Shown one piece after another: positions 1 through 7,752 of a stretch of DNA of 43,286 nucleotides. The position numbers and the translations under genes are program-made. Every line of letters starts with the position of its first letter. Positions within the stretch are counted from its first letter, which is position 1. The notes beneath the pieces are model-generated. The model worked only from the letters and a program-made list of their open reading frames with translations, was not told the origin of the DNA and did not search any database. The DNA comes from Rhodobacteraceae bacterium UBA6141 (GTDB lineage: Bacteria; Pseudomonadota; Alphaproteobacteria; Rhodobacterales; Rhodobacteraceae): assembly GCA_002423245.1 (NCBI GenBank), contig DIVD01000029.1, forward strand, positions 1 to 43,286, given 5' to 3'.

Positions 1-2
1 TT

Positions 3-206
3 CTCGACATGCAGTGCCGGTTTCCGAAGCCCACCTTCATCGGCGACACGATCAGGGTGCGCGTCACCGTGGCCGAAAAGCGCGAGACCTCGAAGCCCGG
101 ACGCGGCATCCTGTCGTTCCGGCGCGAGGCGATCAACCAGCGGGGCGAGACCGTGGTGGAGGGCGTCTGGAAACTGCTTGTGCTCCGCGCTCCGCAGGGC
201 GCCTGA
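3..206 (+). CDS. MaoC-like hotdog-fold dehydratase, C-terminal fragment
   Basis: The reading frame is open from the left edge of the window and ends at TGA 204-206, so only the last 67 or so residues are visible. They read as the end of a MaoC/R-hydratase type hotdog domain: a 'KPTFIGDTIRV' strand followed by 'SKPGRGILSF' and 'NQRGETVVEG', the usual closing beta-strands of this family. Members hydrate enoyl-CoA or dehydrate hydroxyacyl-CoA in the cytoplasm. The next gene starts 3 bases after the stop, so it is the upstream member of the acyl-CoA operon. The catalytic Asp/His segment would lie off the window and cannot be checked; substrate is unknown. Confidence 0.75.
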   Translation, partial: LDMQCRFPKPTFIGDTIRVRVTVAEKRETSKPGRGILSFRREAINQRGETVVEGVWKLLVLRAPQGA

Positions 207-209
207 GCC

Positions 210-2309
210 GTGGGGGCGGACGATTTCCCCGATGTCTCGCGGCTTCTGGCACCGCGGAGCGTGGCGATCCTGGGGGCCAGCGAGCGGCCCCGCAGCGTGG
301 GCTGCGACACGCTGCGCAACCTTGCCGAACATTCCGACTTCGACGGGGATATCTTCCCGGTCAATCCCGGCCGCGACAGCGTGCTGGGCCTGCGCGCCTA
401 TCCCTCGATGTCGGCCTTGCCCGGCCCCGTCGATGTGGCGGTGCTGTGCCTGCCTGCCGAGGCGGTGATCCCGGCGCTGCGCGACTGCGCGGCGGCGGGA
501 ACGGGGTTTGCGGTGGTGTTCACCTCGGGCTTCGGCGAGACCGGGGCCGAGGGCCGCGCCGTGGAGGCCGAAATGGCCGCCATCGCGCGCGAAAGCGGGA
601 TGCGCATCTACGGGCCGAACTCGCCGGGGCTCAGCAACATCAACCGCCGGCTCGGGCTGACCTTCTCGCCGGTGTTCGGGAACGACCGGCTCGGCGGGGG
701 TATCGGGCTTGTCACCCAGGGCGGCGGGCTCGGCCGCGCCTTCATCCAGGCCAGCGAGCGCGGCATCGGCACCGGCCTGTGGTGTTCCACCGGCAACGAG
801 GCCGATCTGACCATGGCCGATTTCGTGCACCACATGGTGGGCGATCCCGATATCCGGGTGATCGCGCTTCTGGCCGAGGGGTTCCGCGACGGGCCGCGCT
901 TCCTGCGCGCCGCGCGCGCCGCCGCGCGGGCGGGCAAGCCGGTGGTGGCGATGAAGGTGGGCAAGTCCGACTATGGCGTTGCCGCGACCCGGTCGCATAC
1001 CGCCGCGCTGGCCGGGTCGGCGGCGGTCACCTCGGCCCTGTTCCGCCAGCACGGGATTGTCGAGGTGGACGACCTCGACGAGTTGATCGACACGGCGGCG
1101 CTGTTCGAGCGGGCGGGCATCGCCCCGCGCCGGGGCATCTGCGTCTATTCCTTCTCGGGCGGCACCGCGGCGCTGGCCGCCGACATGGTGGGCAGCGCCG
1201 GGCTGACCCTGTCGGACTTGGCGCCCGGCACCCGCGCCGGGTTGCGCGCGCTGGCCCCTTCCTATGCTGCGGTGGACAACCCGGTGGACCTGACCACCCA
1301 GGTCTTTACCGAAGACACGCTCAACCGCGACTGCCTGTCGCTGGTGGCGCGCGATCCGGCCACCGATGTGGTGCTTCTGCCGATCCCGGCCGACTACGGG
1401 CCGATCACCGACCGCGCCGCCGAGGACATGGTGGCGCTGGCGCCGGACAGCCCGGCGCTGCTGCTGCCGGTCTGGATGAGCGGGTATCGCGCGCAGGGCT
1501 ATGCCCGGCTGAACGAGGCGGGCCTCGCGCCGTTCCGCAGCCTCGGCAAGGCGGTGACGGCGCTCGGGCGGCTGATCTGGCGCGGCGGCTGGCAGCTTGC
1601 GGAGGAGGCGGCCCCGGCCCTGCCCGAGCTTCCCCCCGGCGATCTGGACGAGGCGCAGGCCAAGGCGGCGCTGGCCGCCCTTGGCCTGACGGTGCCCGAG
1701 GGCCGGGTGGTGGCGGGCGCCGACGCGGCACAGCGCGCGGCGTGCGAGATCGGCTTTCCGGTGGTGCTCAAGGCGCTGGTGCCCGGCCTTCTGCACAAGA
1801 CCGAGGCGGGGGCGGTGGCGATCGGTCTGGCCGATGCGGATGCGCTGGCGGCGGCCTGGGAGGCGATGGCGGCCGCGCTCGCCCGGCAGGGGCAGGCGCT
1901 CGAGCGCGCCCTTGTCGAACGGATGGAGCAGGGGCCGGGGGTCGAGGTGATGGCGGGACTGCACCGCGATCCGGTCTTCGGCCCGGTGGTGAGCTTCGGC
2001 CTCGGCGGCGTGATGGTCGAGGCGCTGGGCGACGTGACCCACCGCGCCGCGCCTTTCGGGCGGGCCGAGGCGCGGGCGATGATCGACGGGATCCGCGGCC
2101 GCGCGCTGCTGGGCCCGCTGCGCGGCCGCCCCGGCGCCGATCTGGACGCGCTGGCCGATCTGCTGGTGACGGTGGCCGCCCTCGGCACGCGCGGCGACAT
2201 CGCCGAGATGGACCTCAACCCGGTGCGCGCCGGGCCGGCGGGGGCTGTGGTGCTCGACGCGGTGATCCTGCGCGCGGCGGCCGACATGGAAGGAAAGGCA
2301 AGGCAATGA
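210..2309 (+). CDS. ADP-forming acyl-CoA synthetase (acetate-CoA ligase family), 699 aa
   Basis: Single-chain NDP-forming acyl-CoA synthetase, which converts a carboxylic acid, CoA and ATP to acyl-CoA, ADP and phosphate through a phosphohistidine. An N-terminal CoA-binding Rossmann domain starts near residue 8 ('RSVAILGASERPRSVG'). Two succinyl-CoA-ligase-like flavodoxin domains follow, with the expected active-site histidine near residue 263 in 'AATRSHTAALAG'. A C-terminal ATP-grasp domain covers about residues 475-699 ('GFPVVLKALVPGLLHKTE', 'GLGGVMVEALGD', 'EMDLNPV'). The start is GTG at 210, 3 bases after the preceding stop. The stop overlaps the next ATG (ATGA). Length and domain order match the fused alpha-beta form of the family. 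The substrate cannot be read from sequence. Confidence 0.9.
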   Translation: MGADDFPDVSRLLAPRSVAILGASERPRSVGCDTLRNLAEHSDFDGDIFPVNPGRDSVLGLRAYPSMSALPGPVDVAVLCLPAEAVIPALRDCAAAGTGFAVVFTSGFGETGAEGRAVEAEMAAIARESGMRIYGPNSPGLSNINRRLGLTFSPVFGNDRLGGGIGLVTQGGGLGRAFIQASERGIGTGLWCSTGNEADLTMADFVHHMVGDPDIRVIALLAEGFRDGPRFLRAARAAARAGKPVVAMKVGKSDYGVAATRSHTAALAGSAAVTSALFRQHGIVEVDDLDELIDTAALFERAGIAPRRGICVYSFSGGTAALAADMVGSAGLTLSDLAPGTRAGLRALAPSYAAVDNPVDLTTQVFTEDTLNRDCLSLVARDPATDVVLLPIPADYGPITDRAAEDMVALAPDSPALLLPVWMSGYRAQGYARLNEAGLAPFRSLGKAVTALGRLIWRGGWQLAEEAAPALPELPPGDLDEAQAKAALAALGLTVPEGRVVAGADAAQRAACEIGFPVVLKALVPGLLHKTEAGAVAIGLADADALAAAWEAMAAALARQGQALERALVERMEQGPGVEVMAGLHRDPVFGPVVSFGLGGVMVEALGDVTHRAAPFGRAEARAMIDGIRGRALLGPLRGRPGADLDALADLLVTVAALGTRGDIAEMDLNPVRAGPAGAVVLDAVILRAAADMEGKARQ

Positions 2310-3124
2310 CGATCAGGACCGGGATAGGCTTTACCACCCGCGACCGCATCTTCGTGCGCGGGCGCGACCTCGCGGATGACATCCTCGGCAAGATGGATTT
2401 CATCGACATGATCTTTTTCACCGCCACCGGGAAGGAGCCCGACGCCGCCACCCGCGCGATGACCAACGCGATCATCGTCACCGCCACCGATCACGGCCTC
2501 ACCCCCAGCGCCATCGCCGCGCGGATGACCATTCTGGGCGCGCCGGAATCGCTTCAGGGGGCGGTGGCTGCGGGTCTGCTGGGCGCGGGGAACCATTTTC
2601 TGGGCACCATGCAGAACGCCGCCGCCTTCACCCGCGACGAGATCGGCGGGCTGACCGACAGCGACGACGAGGCCGCCTTTGCCGCCCGCGCGCGCGAGGT
2701 GGTGCGCGCCTTTCGCGCCGCGCGCCGCATCGTGCCGGGCCTCGGCCATCCGATCCATGTGGCGGGCGATCCGCGCACGCCGGTCCTGCGCCGCATCGCC
2801 GGCGAGAACGGGTTCGACGGGCGGCACTGGCGCTTCATGGCCGCCGTCGAGACCGCCGCGCGCGAGGAATACGGGCGCCTGCTGCCGATCAACGCCGCCG
2901 GCGCGGTCGGGGCCACCGTCTCGGACATGGGGCTTGCGCCGATCTGGGCGCGGGCCTTCGCGCTGATCGGGCGGTCGGCCGGGCTTCTGGCGCATCTGAT
3001 GGAAGAACTCGAAAATCCGCAGGGCCAGAAGATCTGGGACATGATCCTGGCACAGGACGATTCGGCCGAACGCGCGGGGATCGCGGATCCAGCCCGCGAG
3101 GGCATGAAGGGAGAGGGAAAATGA
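2306..3124 (+). CDS. Citryl-CoA lyase-like protein (short citrate synthase family), 272 aa
   Basis: Small citrate-synthase-superfamily protein of about 270 residues, the size of stand-alone citryl-CoA lyases and of the lyase module of ATP-citrate lyase, and clearly shorter than a normal citrate synthase (about 430). The hallmark active-site segment is present at residues 145-156 ('GLGHPIHVAGDPR', His148 and His151). A second conserved block, 'NAAGAVGATVSDMGLAP', supplies an acidic residue. Such enzymes cleave or form tertiary hydroxyacyl-CoA thioesters, typically releasing acetyl-CoA. The start ATG overlaps the synthetase stop and its own stop overlaps the next ATG, so the three genes are translationally coupled. 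It may act on a citryl- or citramalyl-like CoA ester, which is inference. Confidence 0.8.
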   Translation: MTIRTGIGFTTRDRIFVRGRDLADDILGKMDFIDMIFFTATGKEPDAATRAMTNAIIVTATDHGLTPSAIAARMTILGAPESLQGAVAAGLLGAGNHFLGTMQNAAAFTRDEIGGLTDSDDEAAFAARAREVVRAFRAARRIVPGLGHPIHVAGDPRTPVLRRIAGENGFDGRHWRFMAAVETAAREEYGRLLPINAAGAVGATVSDMGLAPIWARAFALIGRSAGLLAHLMEELENPQGQKIWDMILAQDDSAERAGIADPAREGMKGEGK

Positions 3125-4242
3125 CCGATACCGCACCGCTTTCGGGGCTTCGCGTCCTCGATCTGACCGAGCTTCTGCCCGGTCCCTATGCCACGCAGCA
3201 ACTGGCCGAGATGGGGGCCGAGGTCATCAAGGTCGAGCGTCCGGCCGGAGACGCCGCGCGGGTCATGTTCCCCGGCCTTTTCGAGGCGGTGAACCGCGGC
3301 AAGAAGAGCATCGCCCTGAACCTCAAGGACGAGGCCGACCGCGCCGCCTTCCTTGGGCTGGCCAGGCGCGCCGATGTGGTGATCGAGGGCTACCGCCCCG
3401 GCGTGACCGCGCGGCTGGGGATCGACTACCAGACGCTTCGCGCGCTCAATCCCGGCATCGTCTATTGCTCGGTCAGCGGCTATGGTCAGTCCGGCCCGGC
3501 GCGCGACTGGCCGGGGCACGACCTGAACTATGCCGCGATGGCGGGCGCGGCGGCGATCTCGGGGGCGCCGGACGGGCCGCCCGAATACACGACCGGCGTG
3601 CCGATCGGCGATCTGTCGGCGGCGATGTATGCGATCATCACCATCCTGGCGGCGCTGCGCGCGCGCGATGCCACCGGGCGGGGCCAGTATCTCGACGTGG
3701 CGATCACCGACGCGCTGGCGAGCTGGGTCGCCCCGCGCTACGGGGTGTGGGACGCGGGGCGCCGCGCCGGGCGCGACATCGGAAAGGCCGACATCCTGCG
3801 CCGGGCCGCCTATGGCATCTTCGAGACCGCCGACGGCAAATACATCACCATCGGCGCGATCGAGACGCATTTCTTCCGCCGCCTGATCCGCGCCACCGGG
3901 ATGACGGGCTTCGACGACCCCGCGCTGGACGATTTCGCCGCGCGCACCGCCCGCACCGACGAGATCCGCGCCGCGCTGACCCCGCTGATCGCCGCGCGCC
4001 CCTATGCGCACTGGGCGCAGGTCTTCGAGGCCGAAGACGTGCCCTTTGCCCCGGTCAACGCGCTGGAGGATCTGGCCCGCGACCCGCATCTGAAGGCGCG
4101 CGGGGTGGTGCGCGCGGCCGGCGATGCGCAGGTGATCGCCTTCCCGGTGCCGATGGCGGGGATGGGCGATCCGGCGGGCCATGTCCCTGCGGTGGGCGAG
4201 CATCAGGCCGAGATACTGGGCTGGGCCGAACAGGCGGAGTGA
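3121..4242 (+). CDS. Class III CoA-transferase (CaiB/BaiF family), 373 aa
   Basis: Typical family III CoA-transferase or alpha-methylacyl-CoA racemase-type protein. The opening 'LSGLRVLDLTELLPGPYATQ', then 'GAEVIKVERPAGD', 'NRGKKSIALNLK' and 'NPGIVYCSVSGYGQSGP' are family signatures. The catalytic aspartate is expected near residue 134 in 'GHDLNYAAMAG'. 'GRGQYLDVAITDA' and the C-terminal 'EDVPFAPVNALEDL' follow in order. These enzymes move CoA between carboxylic acids or racemise 2-methylacyl-CoA. The start overlaps the upstream stop (ATGA) and the next gene follows after 6 bases. With a synthetase, a lyase and a dehydrogenase in the same operon, a catabolic role on a branched or dicarboxylic acid is plausible. 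Donor and acceptor acids are unknown. Confidence 0.88.
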   Translation: MTDTAPLSGLRVLDLTELLPGPYATQQLAEMGAEVIKVERPAGDAARVMFPGLFEAVNRGKKSIALNLKDEADRAAFLGLARRADVVIEGYRPGVTARLGIDYQTLRALNPGIVYCSVSGYGQSGPARDWPGHDLNYAAMAGAAAISGAPDGPPEYTTGVPIGDLSAAMYAIITILAALRARDATGRGQYLDVAITDALASWVAPRYGVWDAGRRAGRDIGKADILRRAAYGIFETADGKYITIGAIETHFFRRLIRATGMTGFDDPALDDFAARTARTDEIRAALTPLIAARPYAHWAQVFEAEDVPFAPVNALEDLARDPHLKARGVVRAAGDAQVIAFPVPMAGMGDPAGHVPAVGEHQAEILGWAEQAE

Positions 4243-4248
4243 GGGCCG

Positions 4249-5403
4249 ATGCAGTTCCAACTGGACGACTGGCAGGAAACCGCGCGGCGCAGCTTTCGCA
4301 GGTATCTCGACGCCGAGGTGGCGCCTATGGTCGAGGAGCACGAGGATGCCCACCGCCCGCCGCCGCCCGAAGTGTTGCGGAAGATGGGCGAATTCGGCCT
4401 GCTGGGCGGCCTGCTGCCCGAGGCGGAGGGCGGGGCCGGGCTCGACTACCTCAGCTATTGCACGCTTCTGTGCGAGCTTTCGCAGGTCTGGCCCTCGCTG
4501 CGCAGCATCGTCAGCACCTCGAACCTGGTGCTGATGATCATCGCGCAGCGCGGCACGCCCGAGCAGCGGCAAAGATGGCTGGGCGATCTGGTTTCCGGCC
4601 GCAAGACGGCCTTCTTCGCGCTGACCGAACCCAATGTCGGCTCTGACGCCAGCAATGTCGAGACACGGGCGCGGCGGCAGGGCGAGGGATGGCGGCTGAA
4701 CGGGCGCAAGCTTTACATCTCGAACGGGCCGGGGGCCGACCTTGGCGTGGTGTTCGCGCGTTCGGGCGAGGGCGAGGCGGCCGGCGTCTCGGCCTTCGTG
4801 GTCGAGGCCGGCACGCCGGGATTCTCGGCGCGCGAGGTGCGCAGCATGGGCATGAACGCCTGCCCGCTGGGCGAGCTGCTGTTCGAGGACGTGTCGCTGC
4901 CGGCCGATCACCTCATCGGCACCGAGGGCGAGGCCTTCGCCATTGCCAAGCATTACCTGAACGTGGGCCGCTGCTTCGTGTCCTTCACCTGCCTTGGCCT
5001 GTCGATCGCCGCCTATGAGGCGGCGCTGCGCTATGCCGGTGAACGGGAACAGTTCGGGCGCAAGATCGGCGGCTTCCAGCTGGTGCAGCAGATGATCGCC
5101 GACATGATGACCGGGGTGGAAACGTCGCGGCTGCTCGCCTGCCGGGCGGCCGACGCGCTGGACCGGGGCGCGCCGGATCGCAGCCGCGCCTGCTCGATGG
5201 CCAAGCGCCACAACTCCGACATGGCGCTGAGGGTCTGCGAGACCGCGCTTCAGGTGCATGGCGGGGCGGGCTATACCCGCGACTTCCCGGTCGAGCGCTA
5301 CTATCGCGACGTGCGCCACCTGACGATTGCCGAAGGCACCAACCAGCTTCAGGCGCTGCTTCTGGCGCAGGGGGCACTGGGCATCTCGGCGCTGCGGGGC
5401 TGA
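4249..5403 (+). CDS. Acyl-CoA dehydrogenase, 384 aa
   Basis: FAD-dependent acyl-CoA dehydrogenase of standard length. An N-terminal helical domain (residues 1-115) is followed by the beta domain with 'AFFALTEPNVGSDAS' and 'GRKLYISNGP'. The C-terminal helical domain has 'REQFGRKIGGFQLVQQ', 'ALQVHGGAGYTRDFPVERYY' and the closing 'IAEGTNQLQ'. Glu362 in 'AEGT' lies where the catalytic base of short-chain and glutaryl-type dehydrogenases is found. It would form a 2,3-enoyl-CoA and pass electrons to ETF. It is the last gene of the acyl-CoA operon, and a GC-rich palindromic stretch follows its stop. The exact acyl chain is not determinable from sequence. Confidence 0.9.
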   Translation: MQFQLDDWQETARRSFRRYLDAEVAPMVEEHEDAHRPPPPEVLRKMGEFGLLGGLLPEAEGGAGLDYLSYCTLLCELSQVWPSLRSIVSTSNLVLMIIAQRGTPEQRQRWLGDLVSGRKTAFFALTEPNVGSDASNVETRARRQGEGWRLNGRKLYISNGPGADLGVVFARSGEGEAAGVSAFVVEAGTPGFSAREVRSMGMNACPLGELLFEDVSLPADHLIGTEGEAFAIAKHYLNVGRCFVSFTCLGLSIAAYEAALRYAGEREQFGRKIGGFQLVQQMIADMMTGVETSRLLACRAADALDRGAPDRSRACSMAKRHNSDMALRVCETALQVHGGAGYTRDFPVERYYRDVRHLTIAEGTNQLQALLLAQGALGISALRG

Positions 5404-5420
5404 TCCGCCCGCCGGGCCCT

Positions 5421-5439
5421 GCCGGCCCTTGCGGCCGGC
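5421..5439. terminator. GC-rich hairpin after acyl-CoA dehydrogenase
   Basis: A perfect 7-bp inverted repeat (GCCGGCC 5421-5427 and GGCCGGC 5433-5439) with a 5-base loop lies 18 bases after the dehydrogenase stop in the convergent gap to asd. There is no T tract, so factor-independent termination is uncertain. Confidence 0.35.
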
Positions 5440-5456
5440 CGGCCCCCGCGCCGGAA

Positions 5457-5480
5457 GCCGCCGGGCCGGGGGCCGGCGGC
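5457..5480 (-). terminator. Hairpin just after asd stop
   Basis: A perfect 8-bp inverted repeat (GCCGCCGG 5457-5464 and CCGGCGGC 5473-5480) with an 8-base loop lies 3 bases beyond the asd stop on the minus strand. Only two T residues follow in that direction, so it is a terminator-like structure and not a textbook one. Confidence 0.4.
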
Positions 5481-5483
5481 AGG

Positions 5484-6506
5484 TCAGCCCTTCCTGAGGC
5501 AGCGGTTGCCCAGAACCTCGGCGATCTGCACCGCGTTCAGCGCGGCGCCCTTGCGCAGGTTGTCGGACACGCACCACAGGTTGATGCCGTGCTCGACCGT
5601 TGGATCCTGCCGGATGCGGCTGACATAGGTCGCGTAATCGCCCACGCATTCGACGGGGGTGATGTAGCCGCCATCCTCGCGCTTGTCGATCACCAGCACG
5701 CCCGGCGCCTCGCGCAGGATGTCGGTTGCCTCCTGCCAGTCCAGCGGCTCGTCGAACTCGATGTTGATCGCCTCGGAATGGCCGACGAACACCGGCACGC
5801 GCACGCAGGTCGCGGTGACCTTGATGGTCTTGTCGAGGATCTTCTTCGTCTCGGCGACCATCTTCCATTCTTCCCTAGTCGAGCCATCGTCGAGGAACAC
5901 GTCGATATGCGGGATCACGTTGAAGGCGATCTGCTTGGTGAACTTGCTGGGCGCGACCTCCTGCCCCGGCACGTAGATGCCCTTGGTCTGGTCCCACAAC
6001 TCGTCAATGCCTTCCTTGCCGGCGCCCGACACGGATTGGTAGGTCGCGACCACCACCCGCCTGATCCGCGCCCGGTCATGCAGCGGCTTCAGCGCCACCA
6101 CCATCTGCGCGGTGGAACAGTTCGGGTTGGCGATGATCATCTTGGCCTTGTAGCCATCGACGGCCTCGGCGTTCACCTCGGGCACCACCAGCGGCACCTG
6201 CGGGTCGTAGCGGTAGAGCGAGGAGTTGTCGATCACCACGCAGCCCGCCGCGGCGGCCTTCGGCGCGTAGATCCTGGTCGCGTCCGACCCCACGGCAAAC
6301 AGCGCGATGTCCCAGCCGGTGAAGTCGAAGGTATCAAGGTCCTTGGTCTTCAGGGTCTTGTCGCCAAAGCTGATTTCGGTGCCCAGCGACTTGCGGCTGG
6401 CAAGCGCGGCGATCTCGTCCACGGGAAACTCCCGCTCGGCGAGGATGTTCAGCATTTCGCGGCCCACGTTCCCCGTGGCACCGGCAACAACGACCTTGTA
6501 GCCCAT
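5484..6506 (-). CDS. asd: Aspartate-semialdehyde dehydrogenase, 340 aa
   Basis: Converts aspartyl-4-phosphate to aspartate semialdehyde with NADPH, the branch point to lysine/diaminopimelate, threonine and methionine. The N-terminal NADP fold shows 'VAGATGNVGREMLNILAERE' (residues 8-27). The catalytic cysteine is Cys130 in 'IIANPNCSTAQM', and the active-site segment 'SVSGAGKEGIDEL' and 'GHSEAINIEF' follow. The C-terminal 'SDNLRKGAALNAVQIAE' closes the family pattern. Length is typical. A GGAGG ribosome-binding site lies about 9 bases before the ATG. It is the last gene in its minus-strand run, 64 bases downstream of the glycosyltransferase-like gene. A short palindrome lies in its leader. Confidence 0.97.
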   Translation of the reverse strand: MGYKVVVAGATGNVGREMLNILAEREFPVDEIAALASRKSLGTEISFGDKTLKTKDLDTFDFTGWDIALFAVGSDATRIYAPKAAAAGCVVIDNSSLYRYDPQVPLVVPEVNAEAVDGYKAKMIIANPNCSTAQMVVALKPLHDRARIRRVVVATYQSVSGAGKEGIDELWDQTKGIYVPGQEVAPSKFTKQIAFNVIPHIDVFLDDGSTREEWKMVAETKKILDKTIKVTATCVRVPVFVGHSEAINIEFDEPLDWQEATDILREAPGVLVIDKREDGGYITPVECVGDYATYVSRIRQDPTVEHGINLWCVSDNLRKGAALNAVQIAEVLGNRCLRKG

Positions 6507-6523
6507 GAGGGACCTCCATTCAT

Positions 6524-6539
6524 AAGGAACGCGGTCCTT
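6524..6539. promoter_or_regulatory. 16-base imperfect palindrome in asd leader
   Basis: AAGGA (6524-6528) and TCCTT (6535-6539) flank a CGCG-containing centre, 17 bases upstream of the asd start codon. This could be a small operator or part of an RNA hairpin. No known regulator site is recognised. Confidence 0.2.
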
Positions 6540-6570
6540 TAGCCGATGGGGCCGGGCAGGGGAAGCGGAA

Positions 6571-7719
6571 TCAGCCGGCGGCCGGGCGCGCCAGCACCGC
6601 CCGCACGGCGGCGGGGTCTACCAGCCAGTCGCCCCCGGCGGTTTTGGTGACGCGGGCGTAATAGTCACGGTCGAGCCAGTTCATGAACCGCGCGCGGAAG
6701 GCGGCGTCGAAGGCCAGGGTTCCGGCGCCGGCAAGGGCCGCGCAAAGCGCCTCGGCGCTGCCCGCCACCGTCACCAGCCCCGGCTGCGCCCAGAAGGCGC
6801 GGCCCGTCGCGATCACCGGCTTGTCGTGGAAGAACGCCTGCAGCCCCATCGAGGAGTTGATGGTCACCACCCCCCGGCTTGCCGCAAGCTGCGCAAAGCT
6901 GTCGGTGGCGTTGTCGGTGACGATCCGCCCGCCGGAGGCCATCACGGCGGCGGCGATCTGCGGCGCGAGCGAGACGCGCGCCGAGGGGTGCTCCTTCACC
7001 CGCAGTTGCCAGCCCTGCGGCAGCGCCCGCGCCGCCTCGCCCAGGGCCGCGAGAAAGCCGTCGAGGCTGCCGGCCCAGCCCGCGAACAGGCGCATCTGGC
7101 TGTCATCGGGCACCTGCAGCGGCACGAACAGGAAGGGCGCCTCCCCCAGCCCCCCGCCGCCTGCCAGCCCCCCGCCGCCCGCCTGCGCCACATCGCCCCG
7201 GCGCGAGGCGCGGGCAGTCAGGCCGGCCCCTGCCGCGCGCCAGCCTTCGCCGCTGCGGCTTGGCTCGCCTGCGGCCCAATCGTCATAGAAGGCGCGGTCC
7301 TGCGGCACGCTGCTTTCCGCGTTCACCCCGGCCGGGTCCAGCGTGATCCGGCCCGGCAGCGGCGCAAGCTCCACGAACAGCCGCCGCGCCCCGGCGTCGG
7401 CCGCACCCTGCATGTAGGCGCGGCGCGATCCGGTGAGCCCGTTCCAGCACATCGCCACATGCCCCGGATGCCGCGCGAAGAACCGGCGCGACCAGTTGTA
7501 TTGCGCCGCGATCAGCGCCGCCTTCAGCGCCCGCCCGGCGCGGCCCTTGGGCTGGCGCTTGGCCCGCGCCAGCGCCTCTGCCGTGCGCGCCCGCGTCTCG
7601 GGGAAGCCGCGCAGCGACAGGCCGATGAAGGCAAGCCGCCGCCCGCCGCCCGCCGCCGCAGCGATCGAGGCGAAGGCCGAGTTCTGGCGCCGCGACCATT
7701 CGCGGGGATAGACGATCAT
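6571..7719 (-). CDS. Capsule polysaccharide synthesis-like glycosyltransferase (KpsS/KpsC-related), 382 aa
   Basis: The protein resembles the capsule-synthesis family (KpsS/KpsC-like Kdo transferases, GT-B-like). The C-terminal half carries the recognisable order 'FLFVPLQVPDDSQ', 'LRVKEHPSARVSL', 'ASRGVVTINSSMGLQAFFHD' and 'KPVIATGRAFW'. The N-terminal half has 'HVAMCWNGLTGSRRAYMQGA' and 'RRLFVELAPLPGRITLDPAG', also typical. It would act at the cytoplasmic face on a lipid-linked or surface glycan. No other capsule gene is nearby; the neighbours are an MFS transporter 33 bases upstream and asd downstream. An internal Gly-rich stretch is produced by a short tandem duplication at 7146-7179, probably a loop expansion. 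The exact glycan is unknown. Confidence 0.65.
   Translation of the reverse strand: MIVYPREWSRRQNSAFASIAAAAGGGRRLAFIGLSLRGFPETRARTAEALARAKRQPKGRAGRALKAALIAAQYNWSRRFFARHPGHVAMCWNGLTGSRRAYMQGAADAGARRLFVELAPLPGRITLDPAGVNAESSVPQDRAFYDDWAAGEPSRSGEGWRAAGAGLTARASRRGDVAQAGGGGLAGGGGLGEAPFLFVPLQVPDDSQMRLFAGWAGSLDGFLAALGEAARALPQGWQLRVKEHPSARVSLAPQIAAAVMASGGRIVTDNATDSFAQLAASRGVVTINSSMGLQAFFHDKPVIATGRAFWAQPGLVTVAGSAEALCAALAGAGTLAFDAAFRARFMNWLDRDYYARVTKTAGGDWLVDPAAVRAVLARPAAG
7146..7179. repeat. Tandem duplication, two 16-bp copies with 18-bp period
   Basis: The 16-base C-rich unit at 7146-7161 is repeated exactly at 7164-7179. It lies inside the glycosyltransferase-like gene and encodes two Gly-rich turns (GGGGLAGGGGLGE). 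The period is divisible by three, so copy changes would keep frame. Confidence 0.75.
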
Positions 7720-7752
7720 CGCTTGCGCTCCGGGCAGGGTGGCCGCCCCTGT

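Noticed and set aside
14..3124. 1036-residue open frame covering three genes
   Set aside because: Only the last 272 codons read as a real protein (the lyase-like gene). The earlier part is Arg/Gly/Ala-rich and out of frame with two clear genes.
5404..5483. Possible small RNA in the convergent GC-rich gap
   Set aside because: Only two hairpins with no promoter-like sequence; terminator function explains them.
2554..5868. 1104-residue minus-strand open frame under the acyl-CoA operon
   Set aside because: It is antisense to well-recognised genes and has the Arg/Ala/Gly/His composition expected of a shadow frame at high GC.
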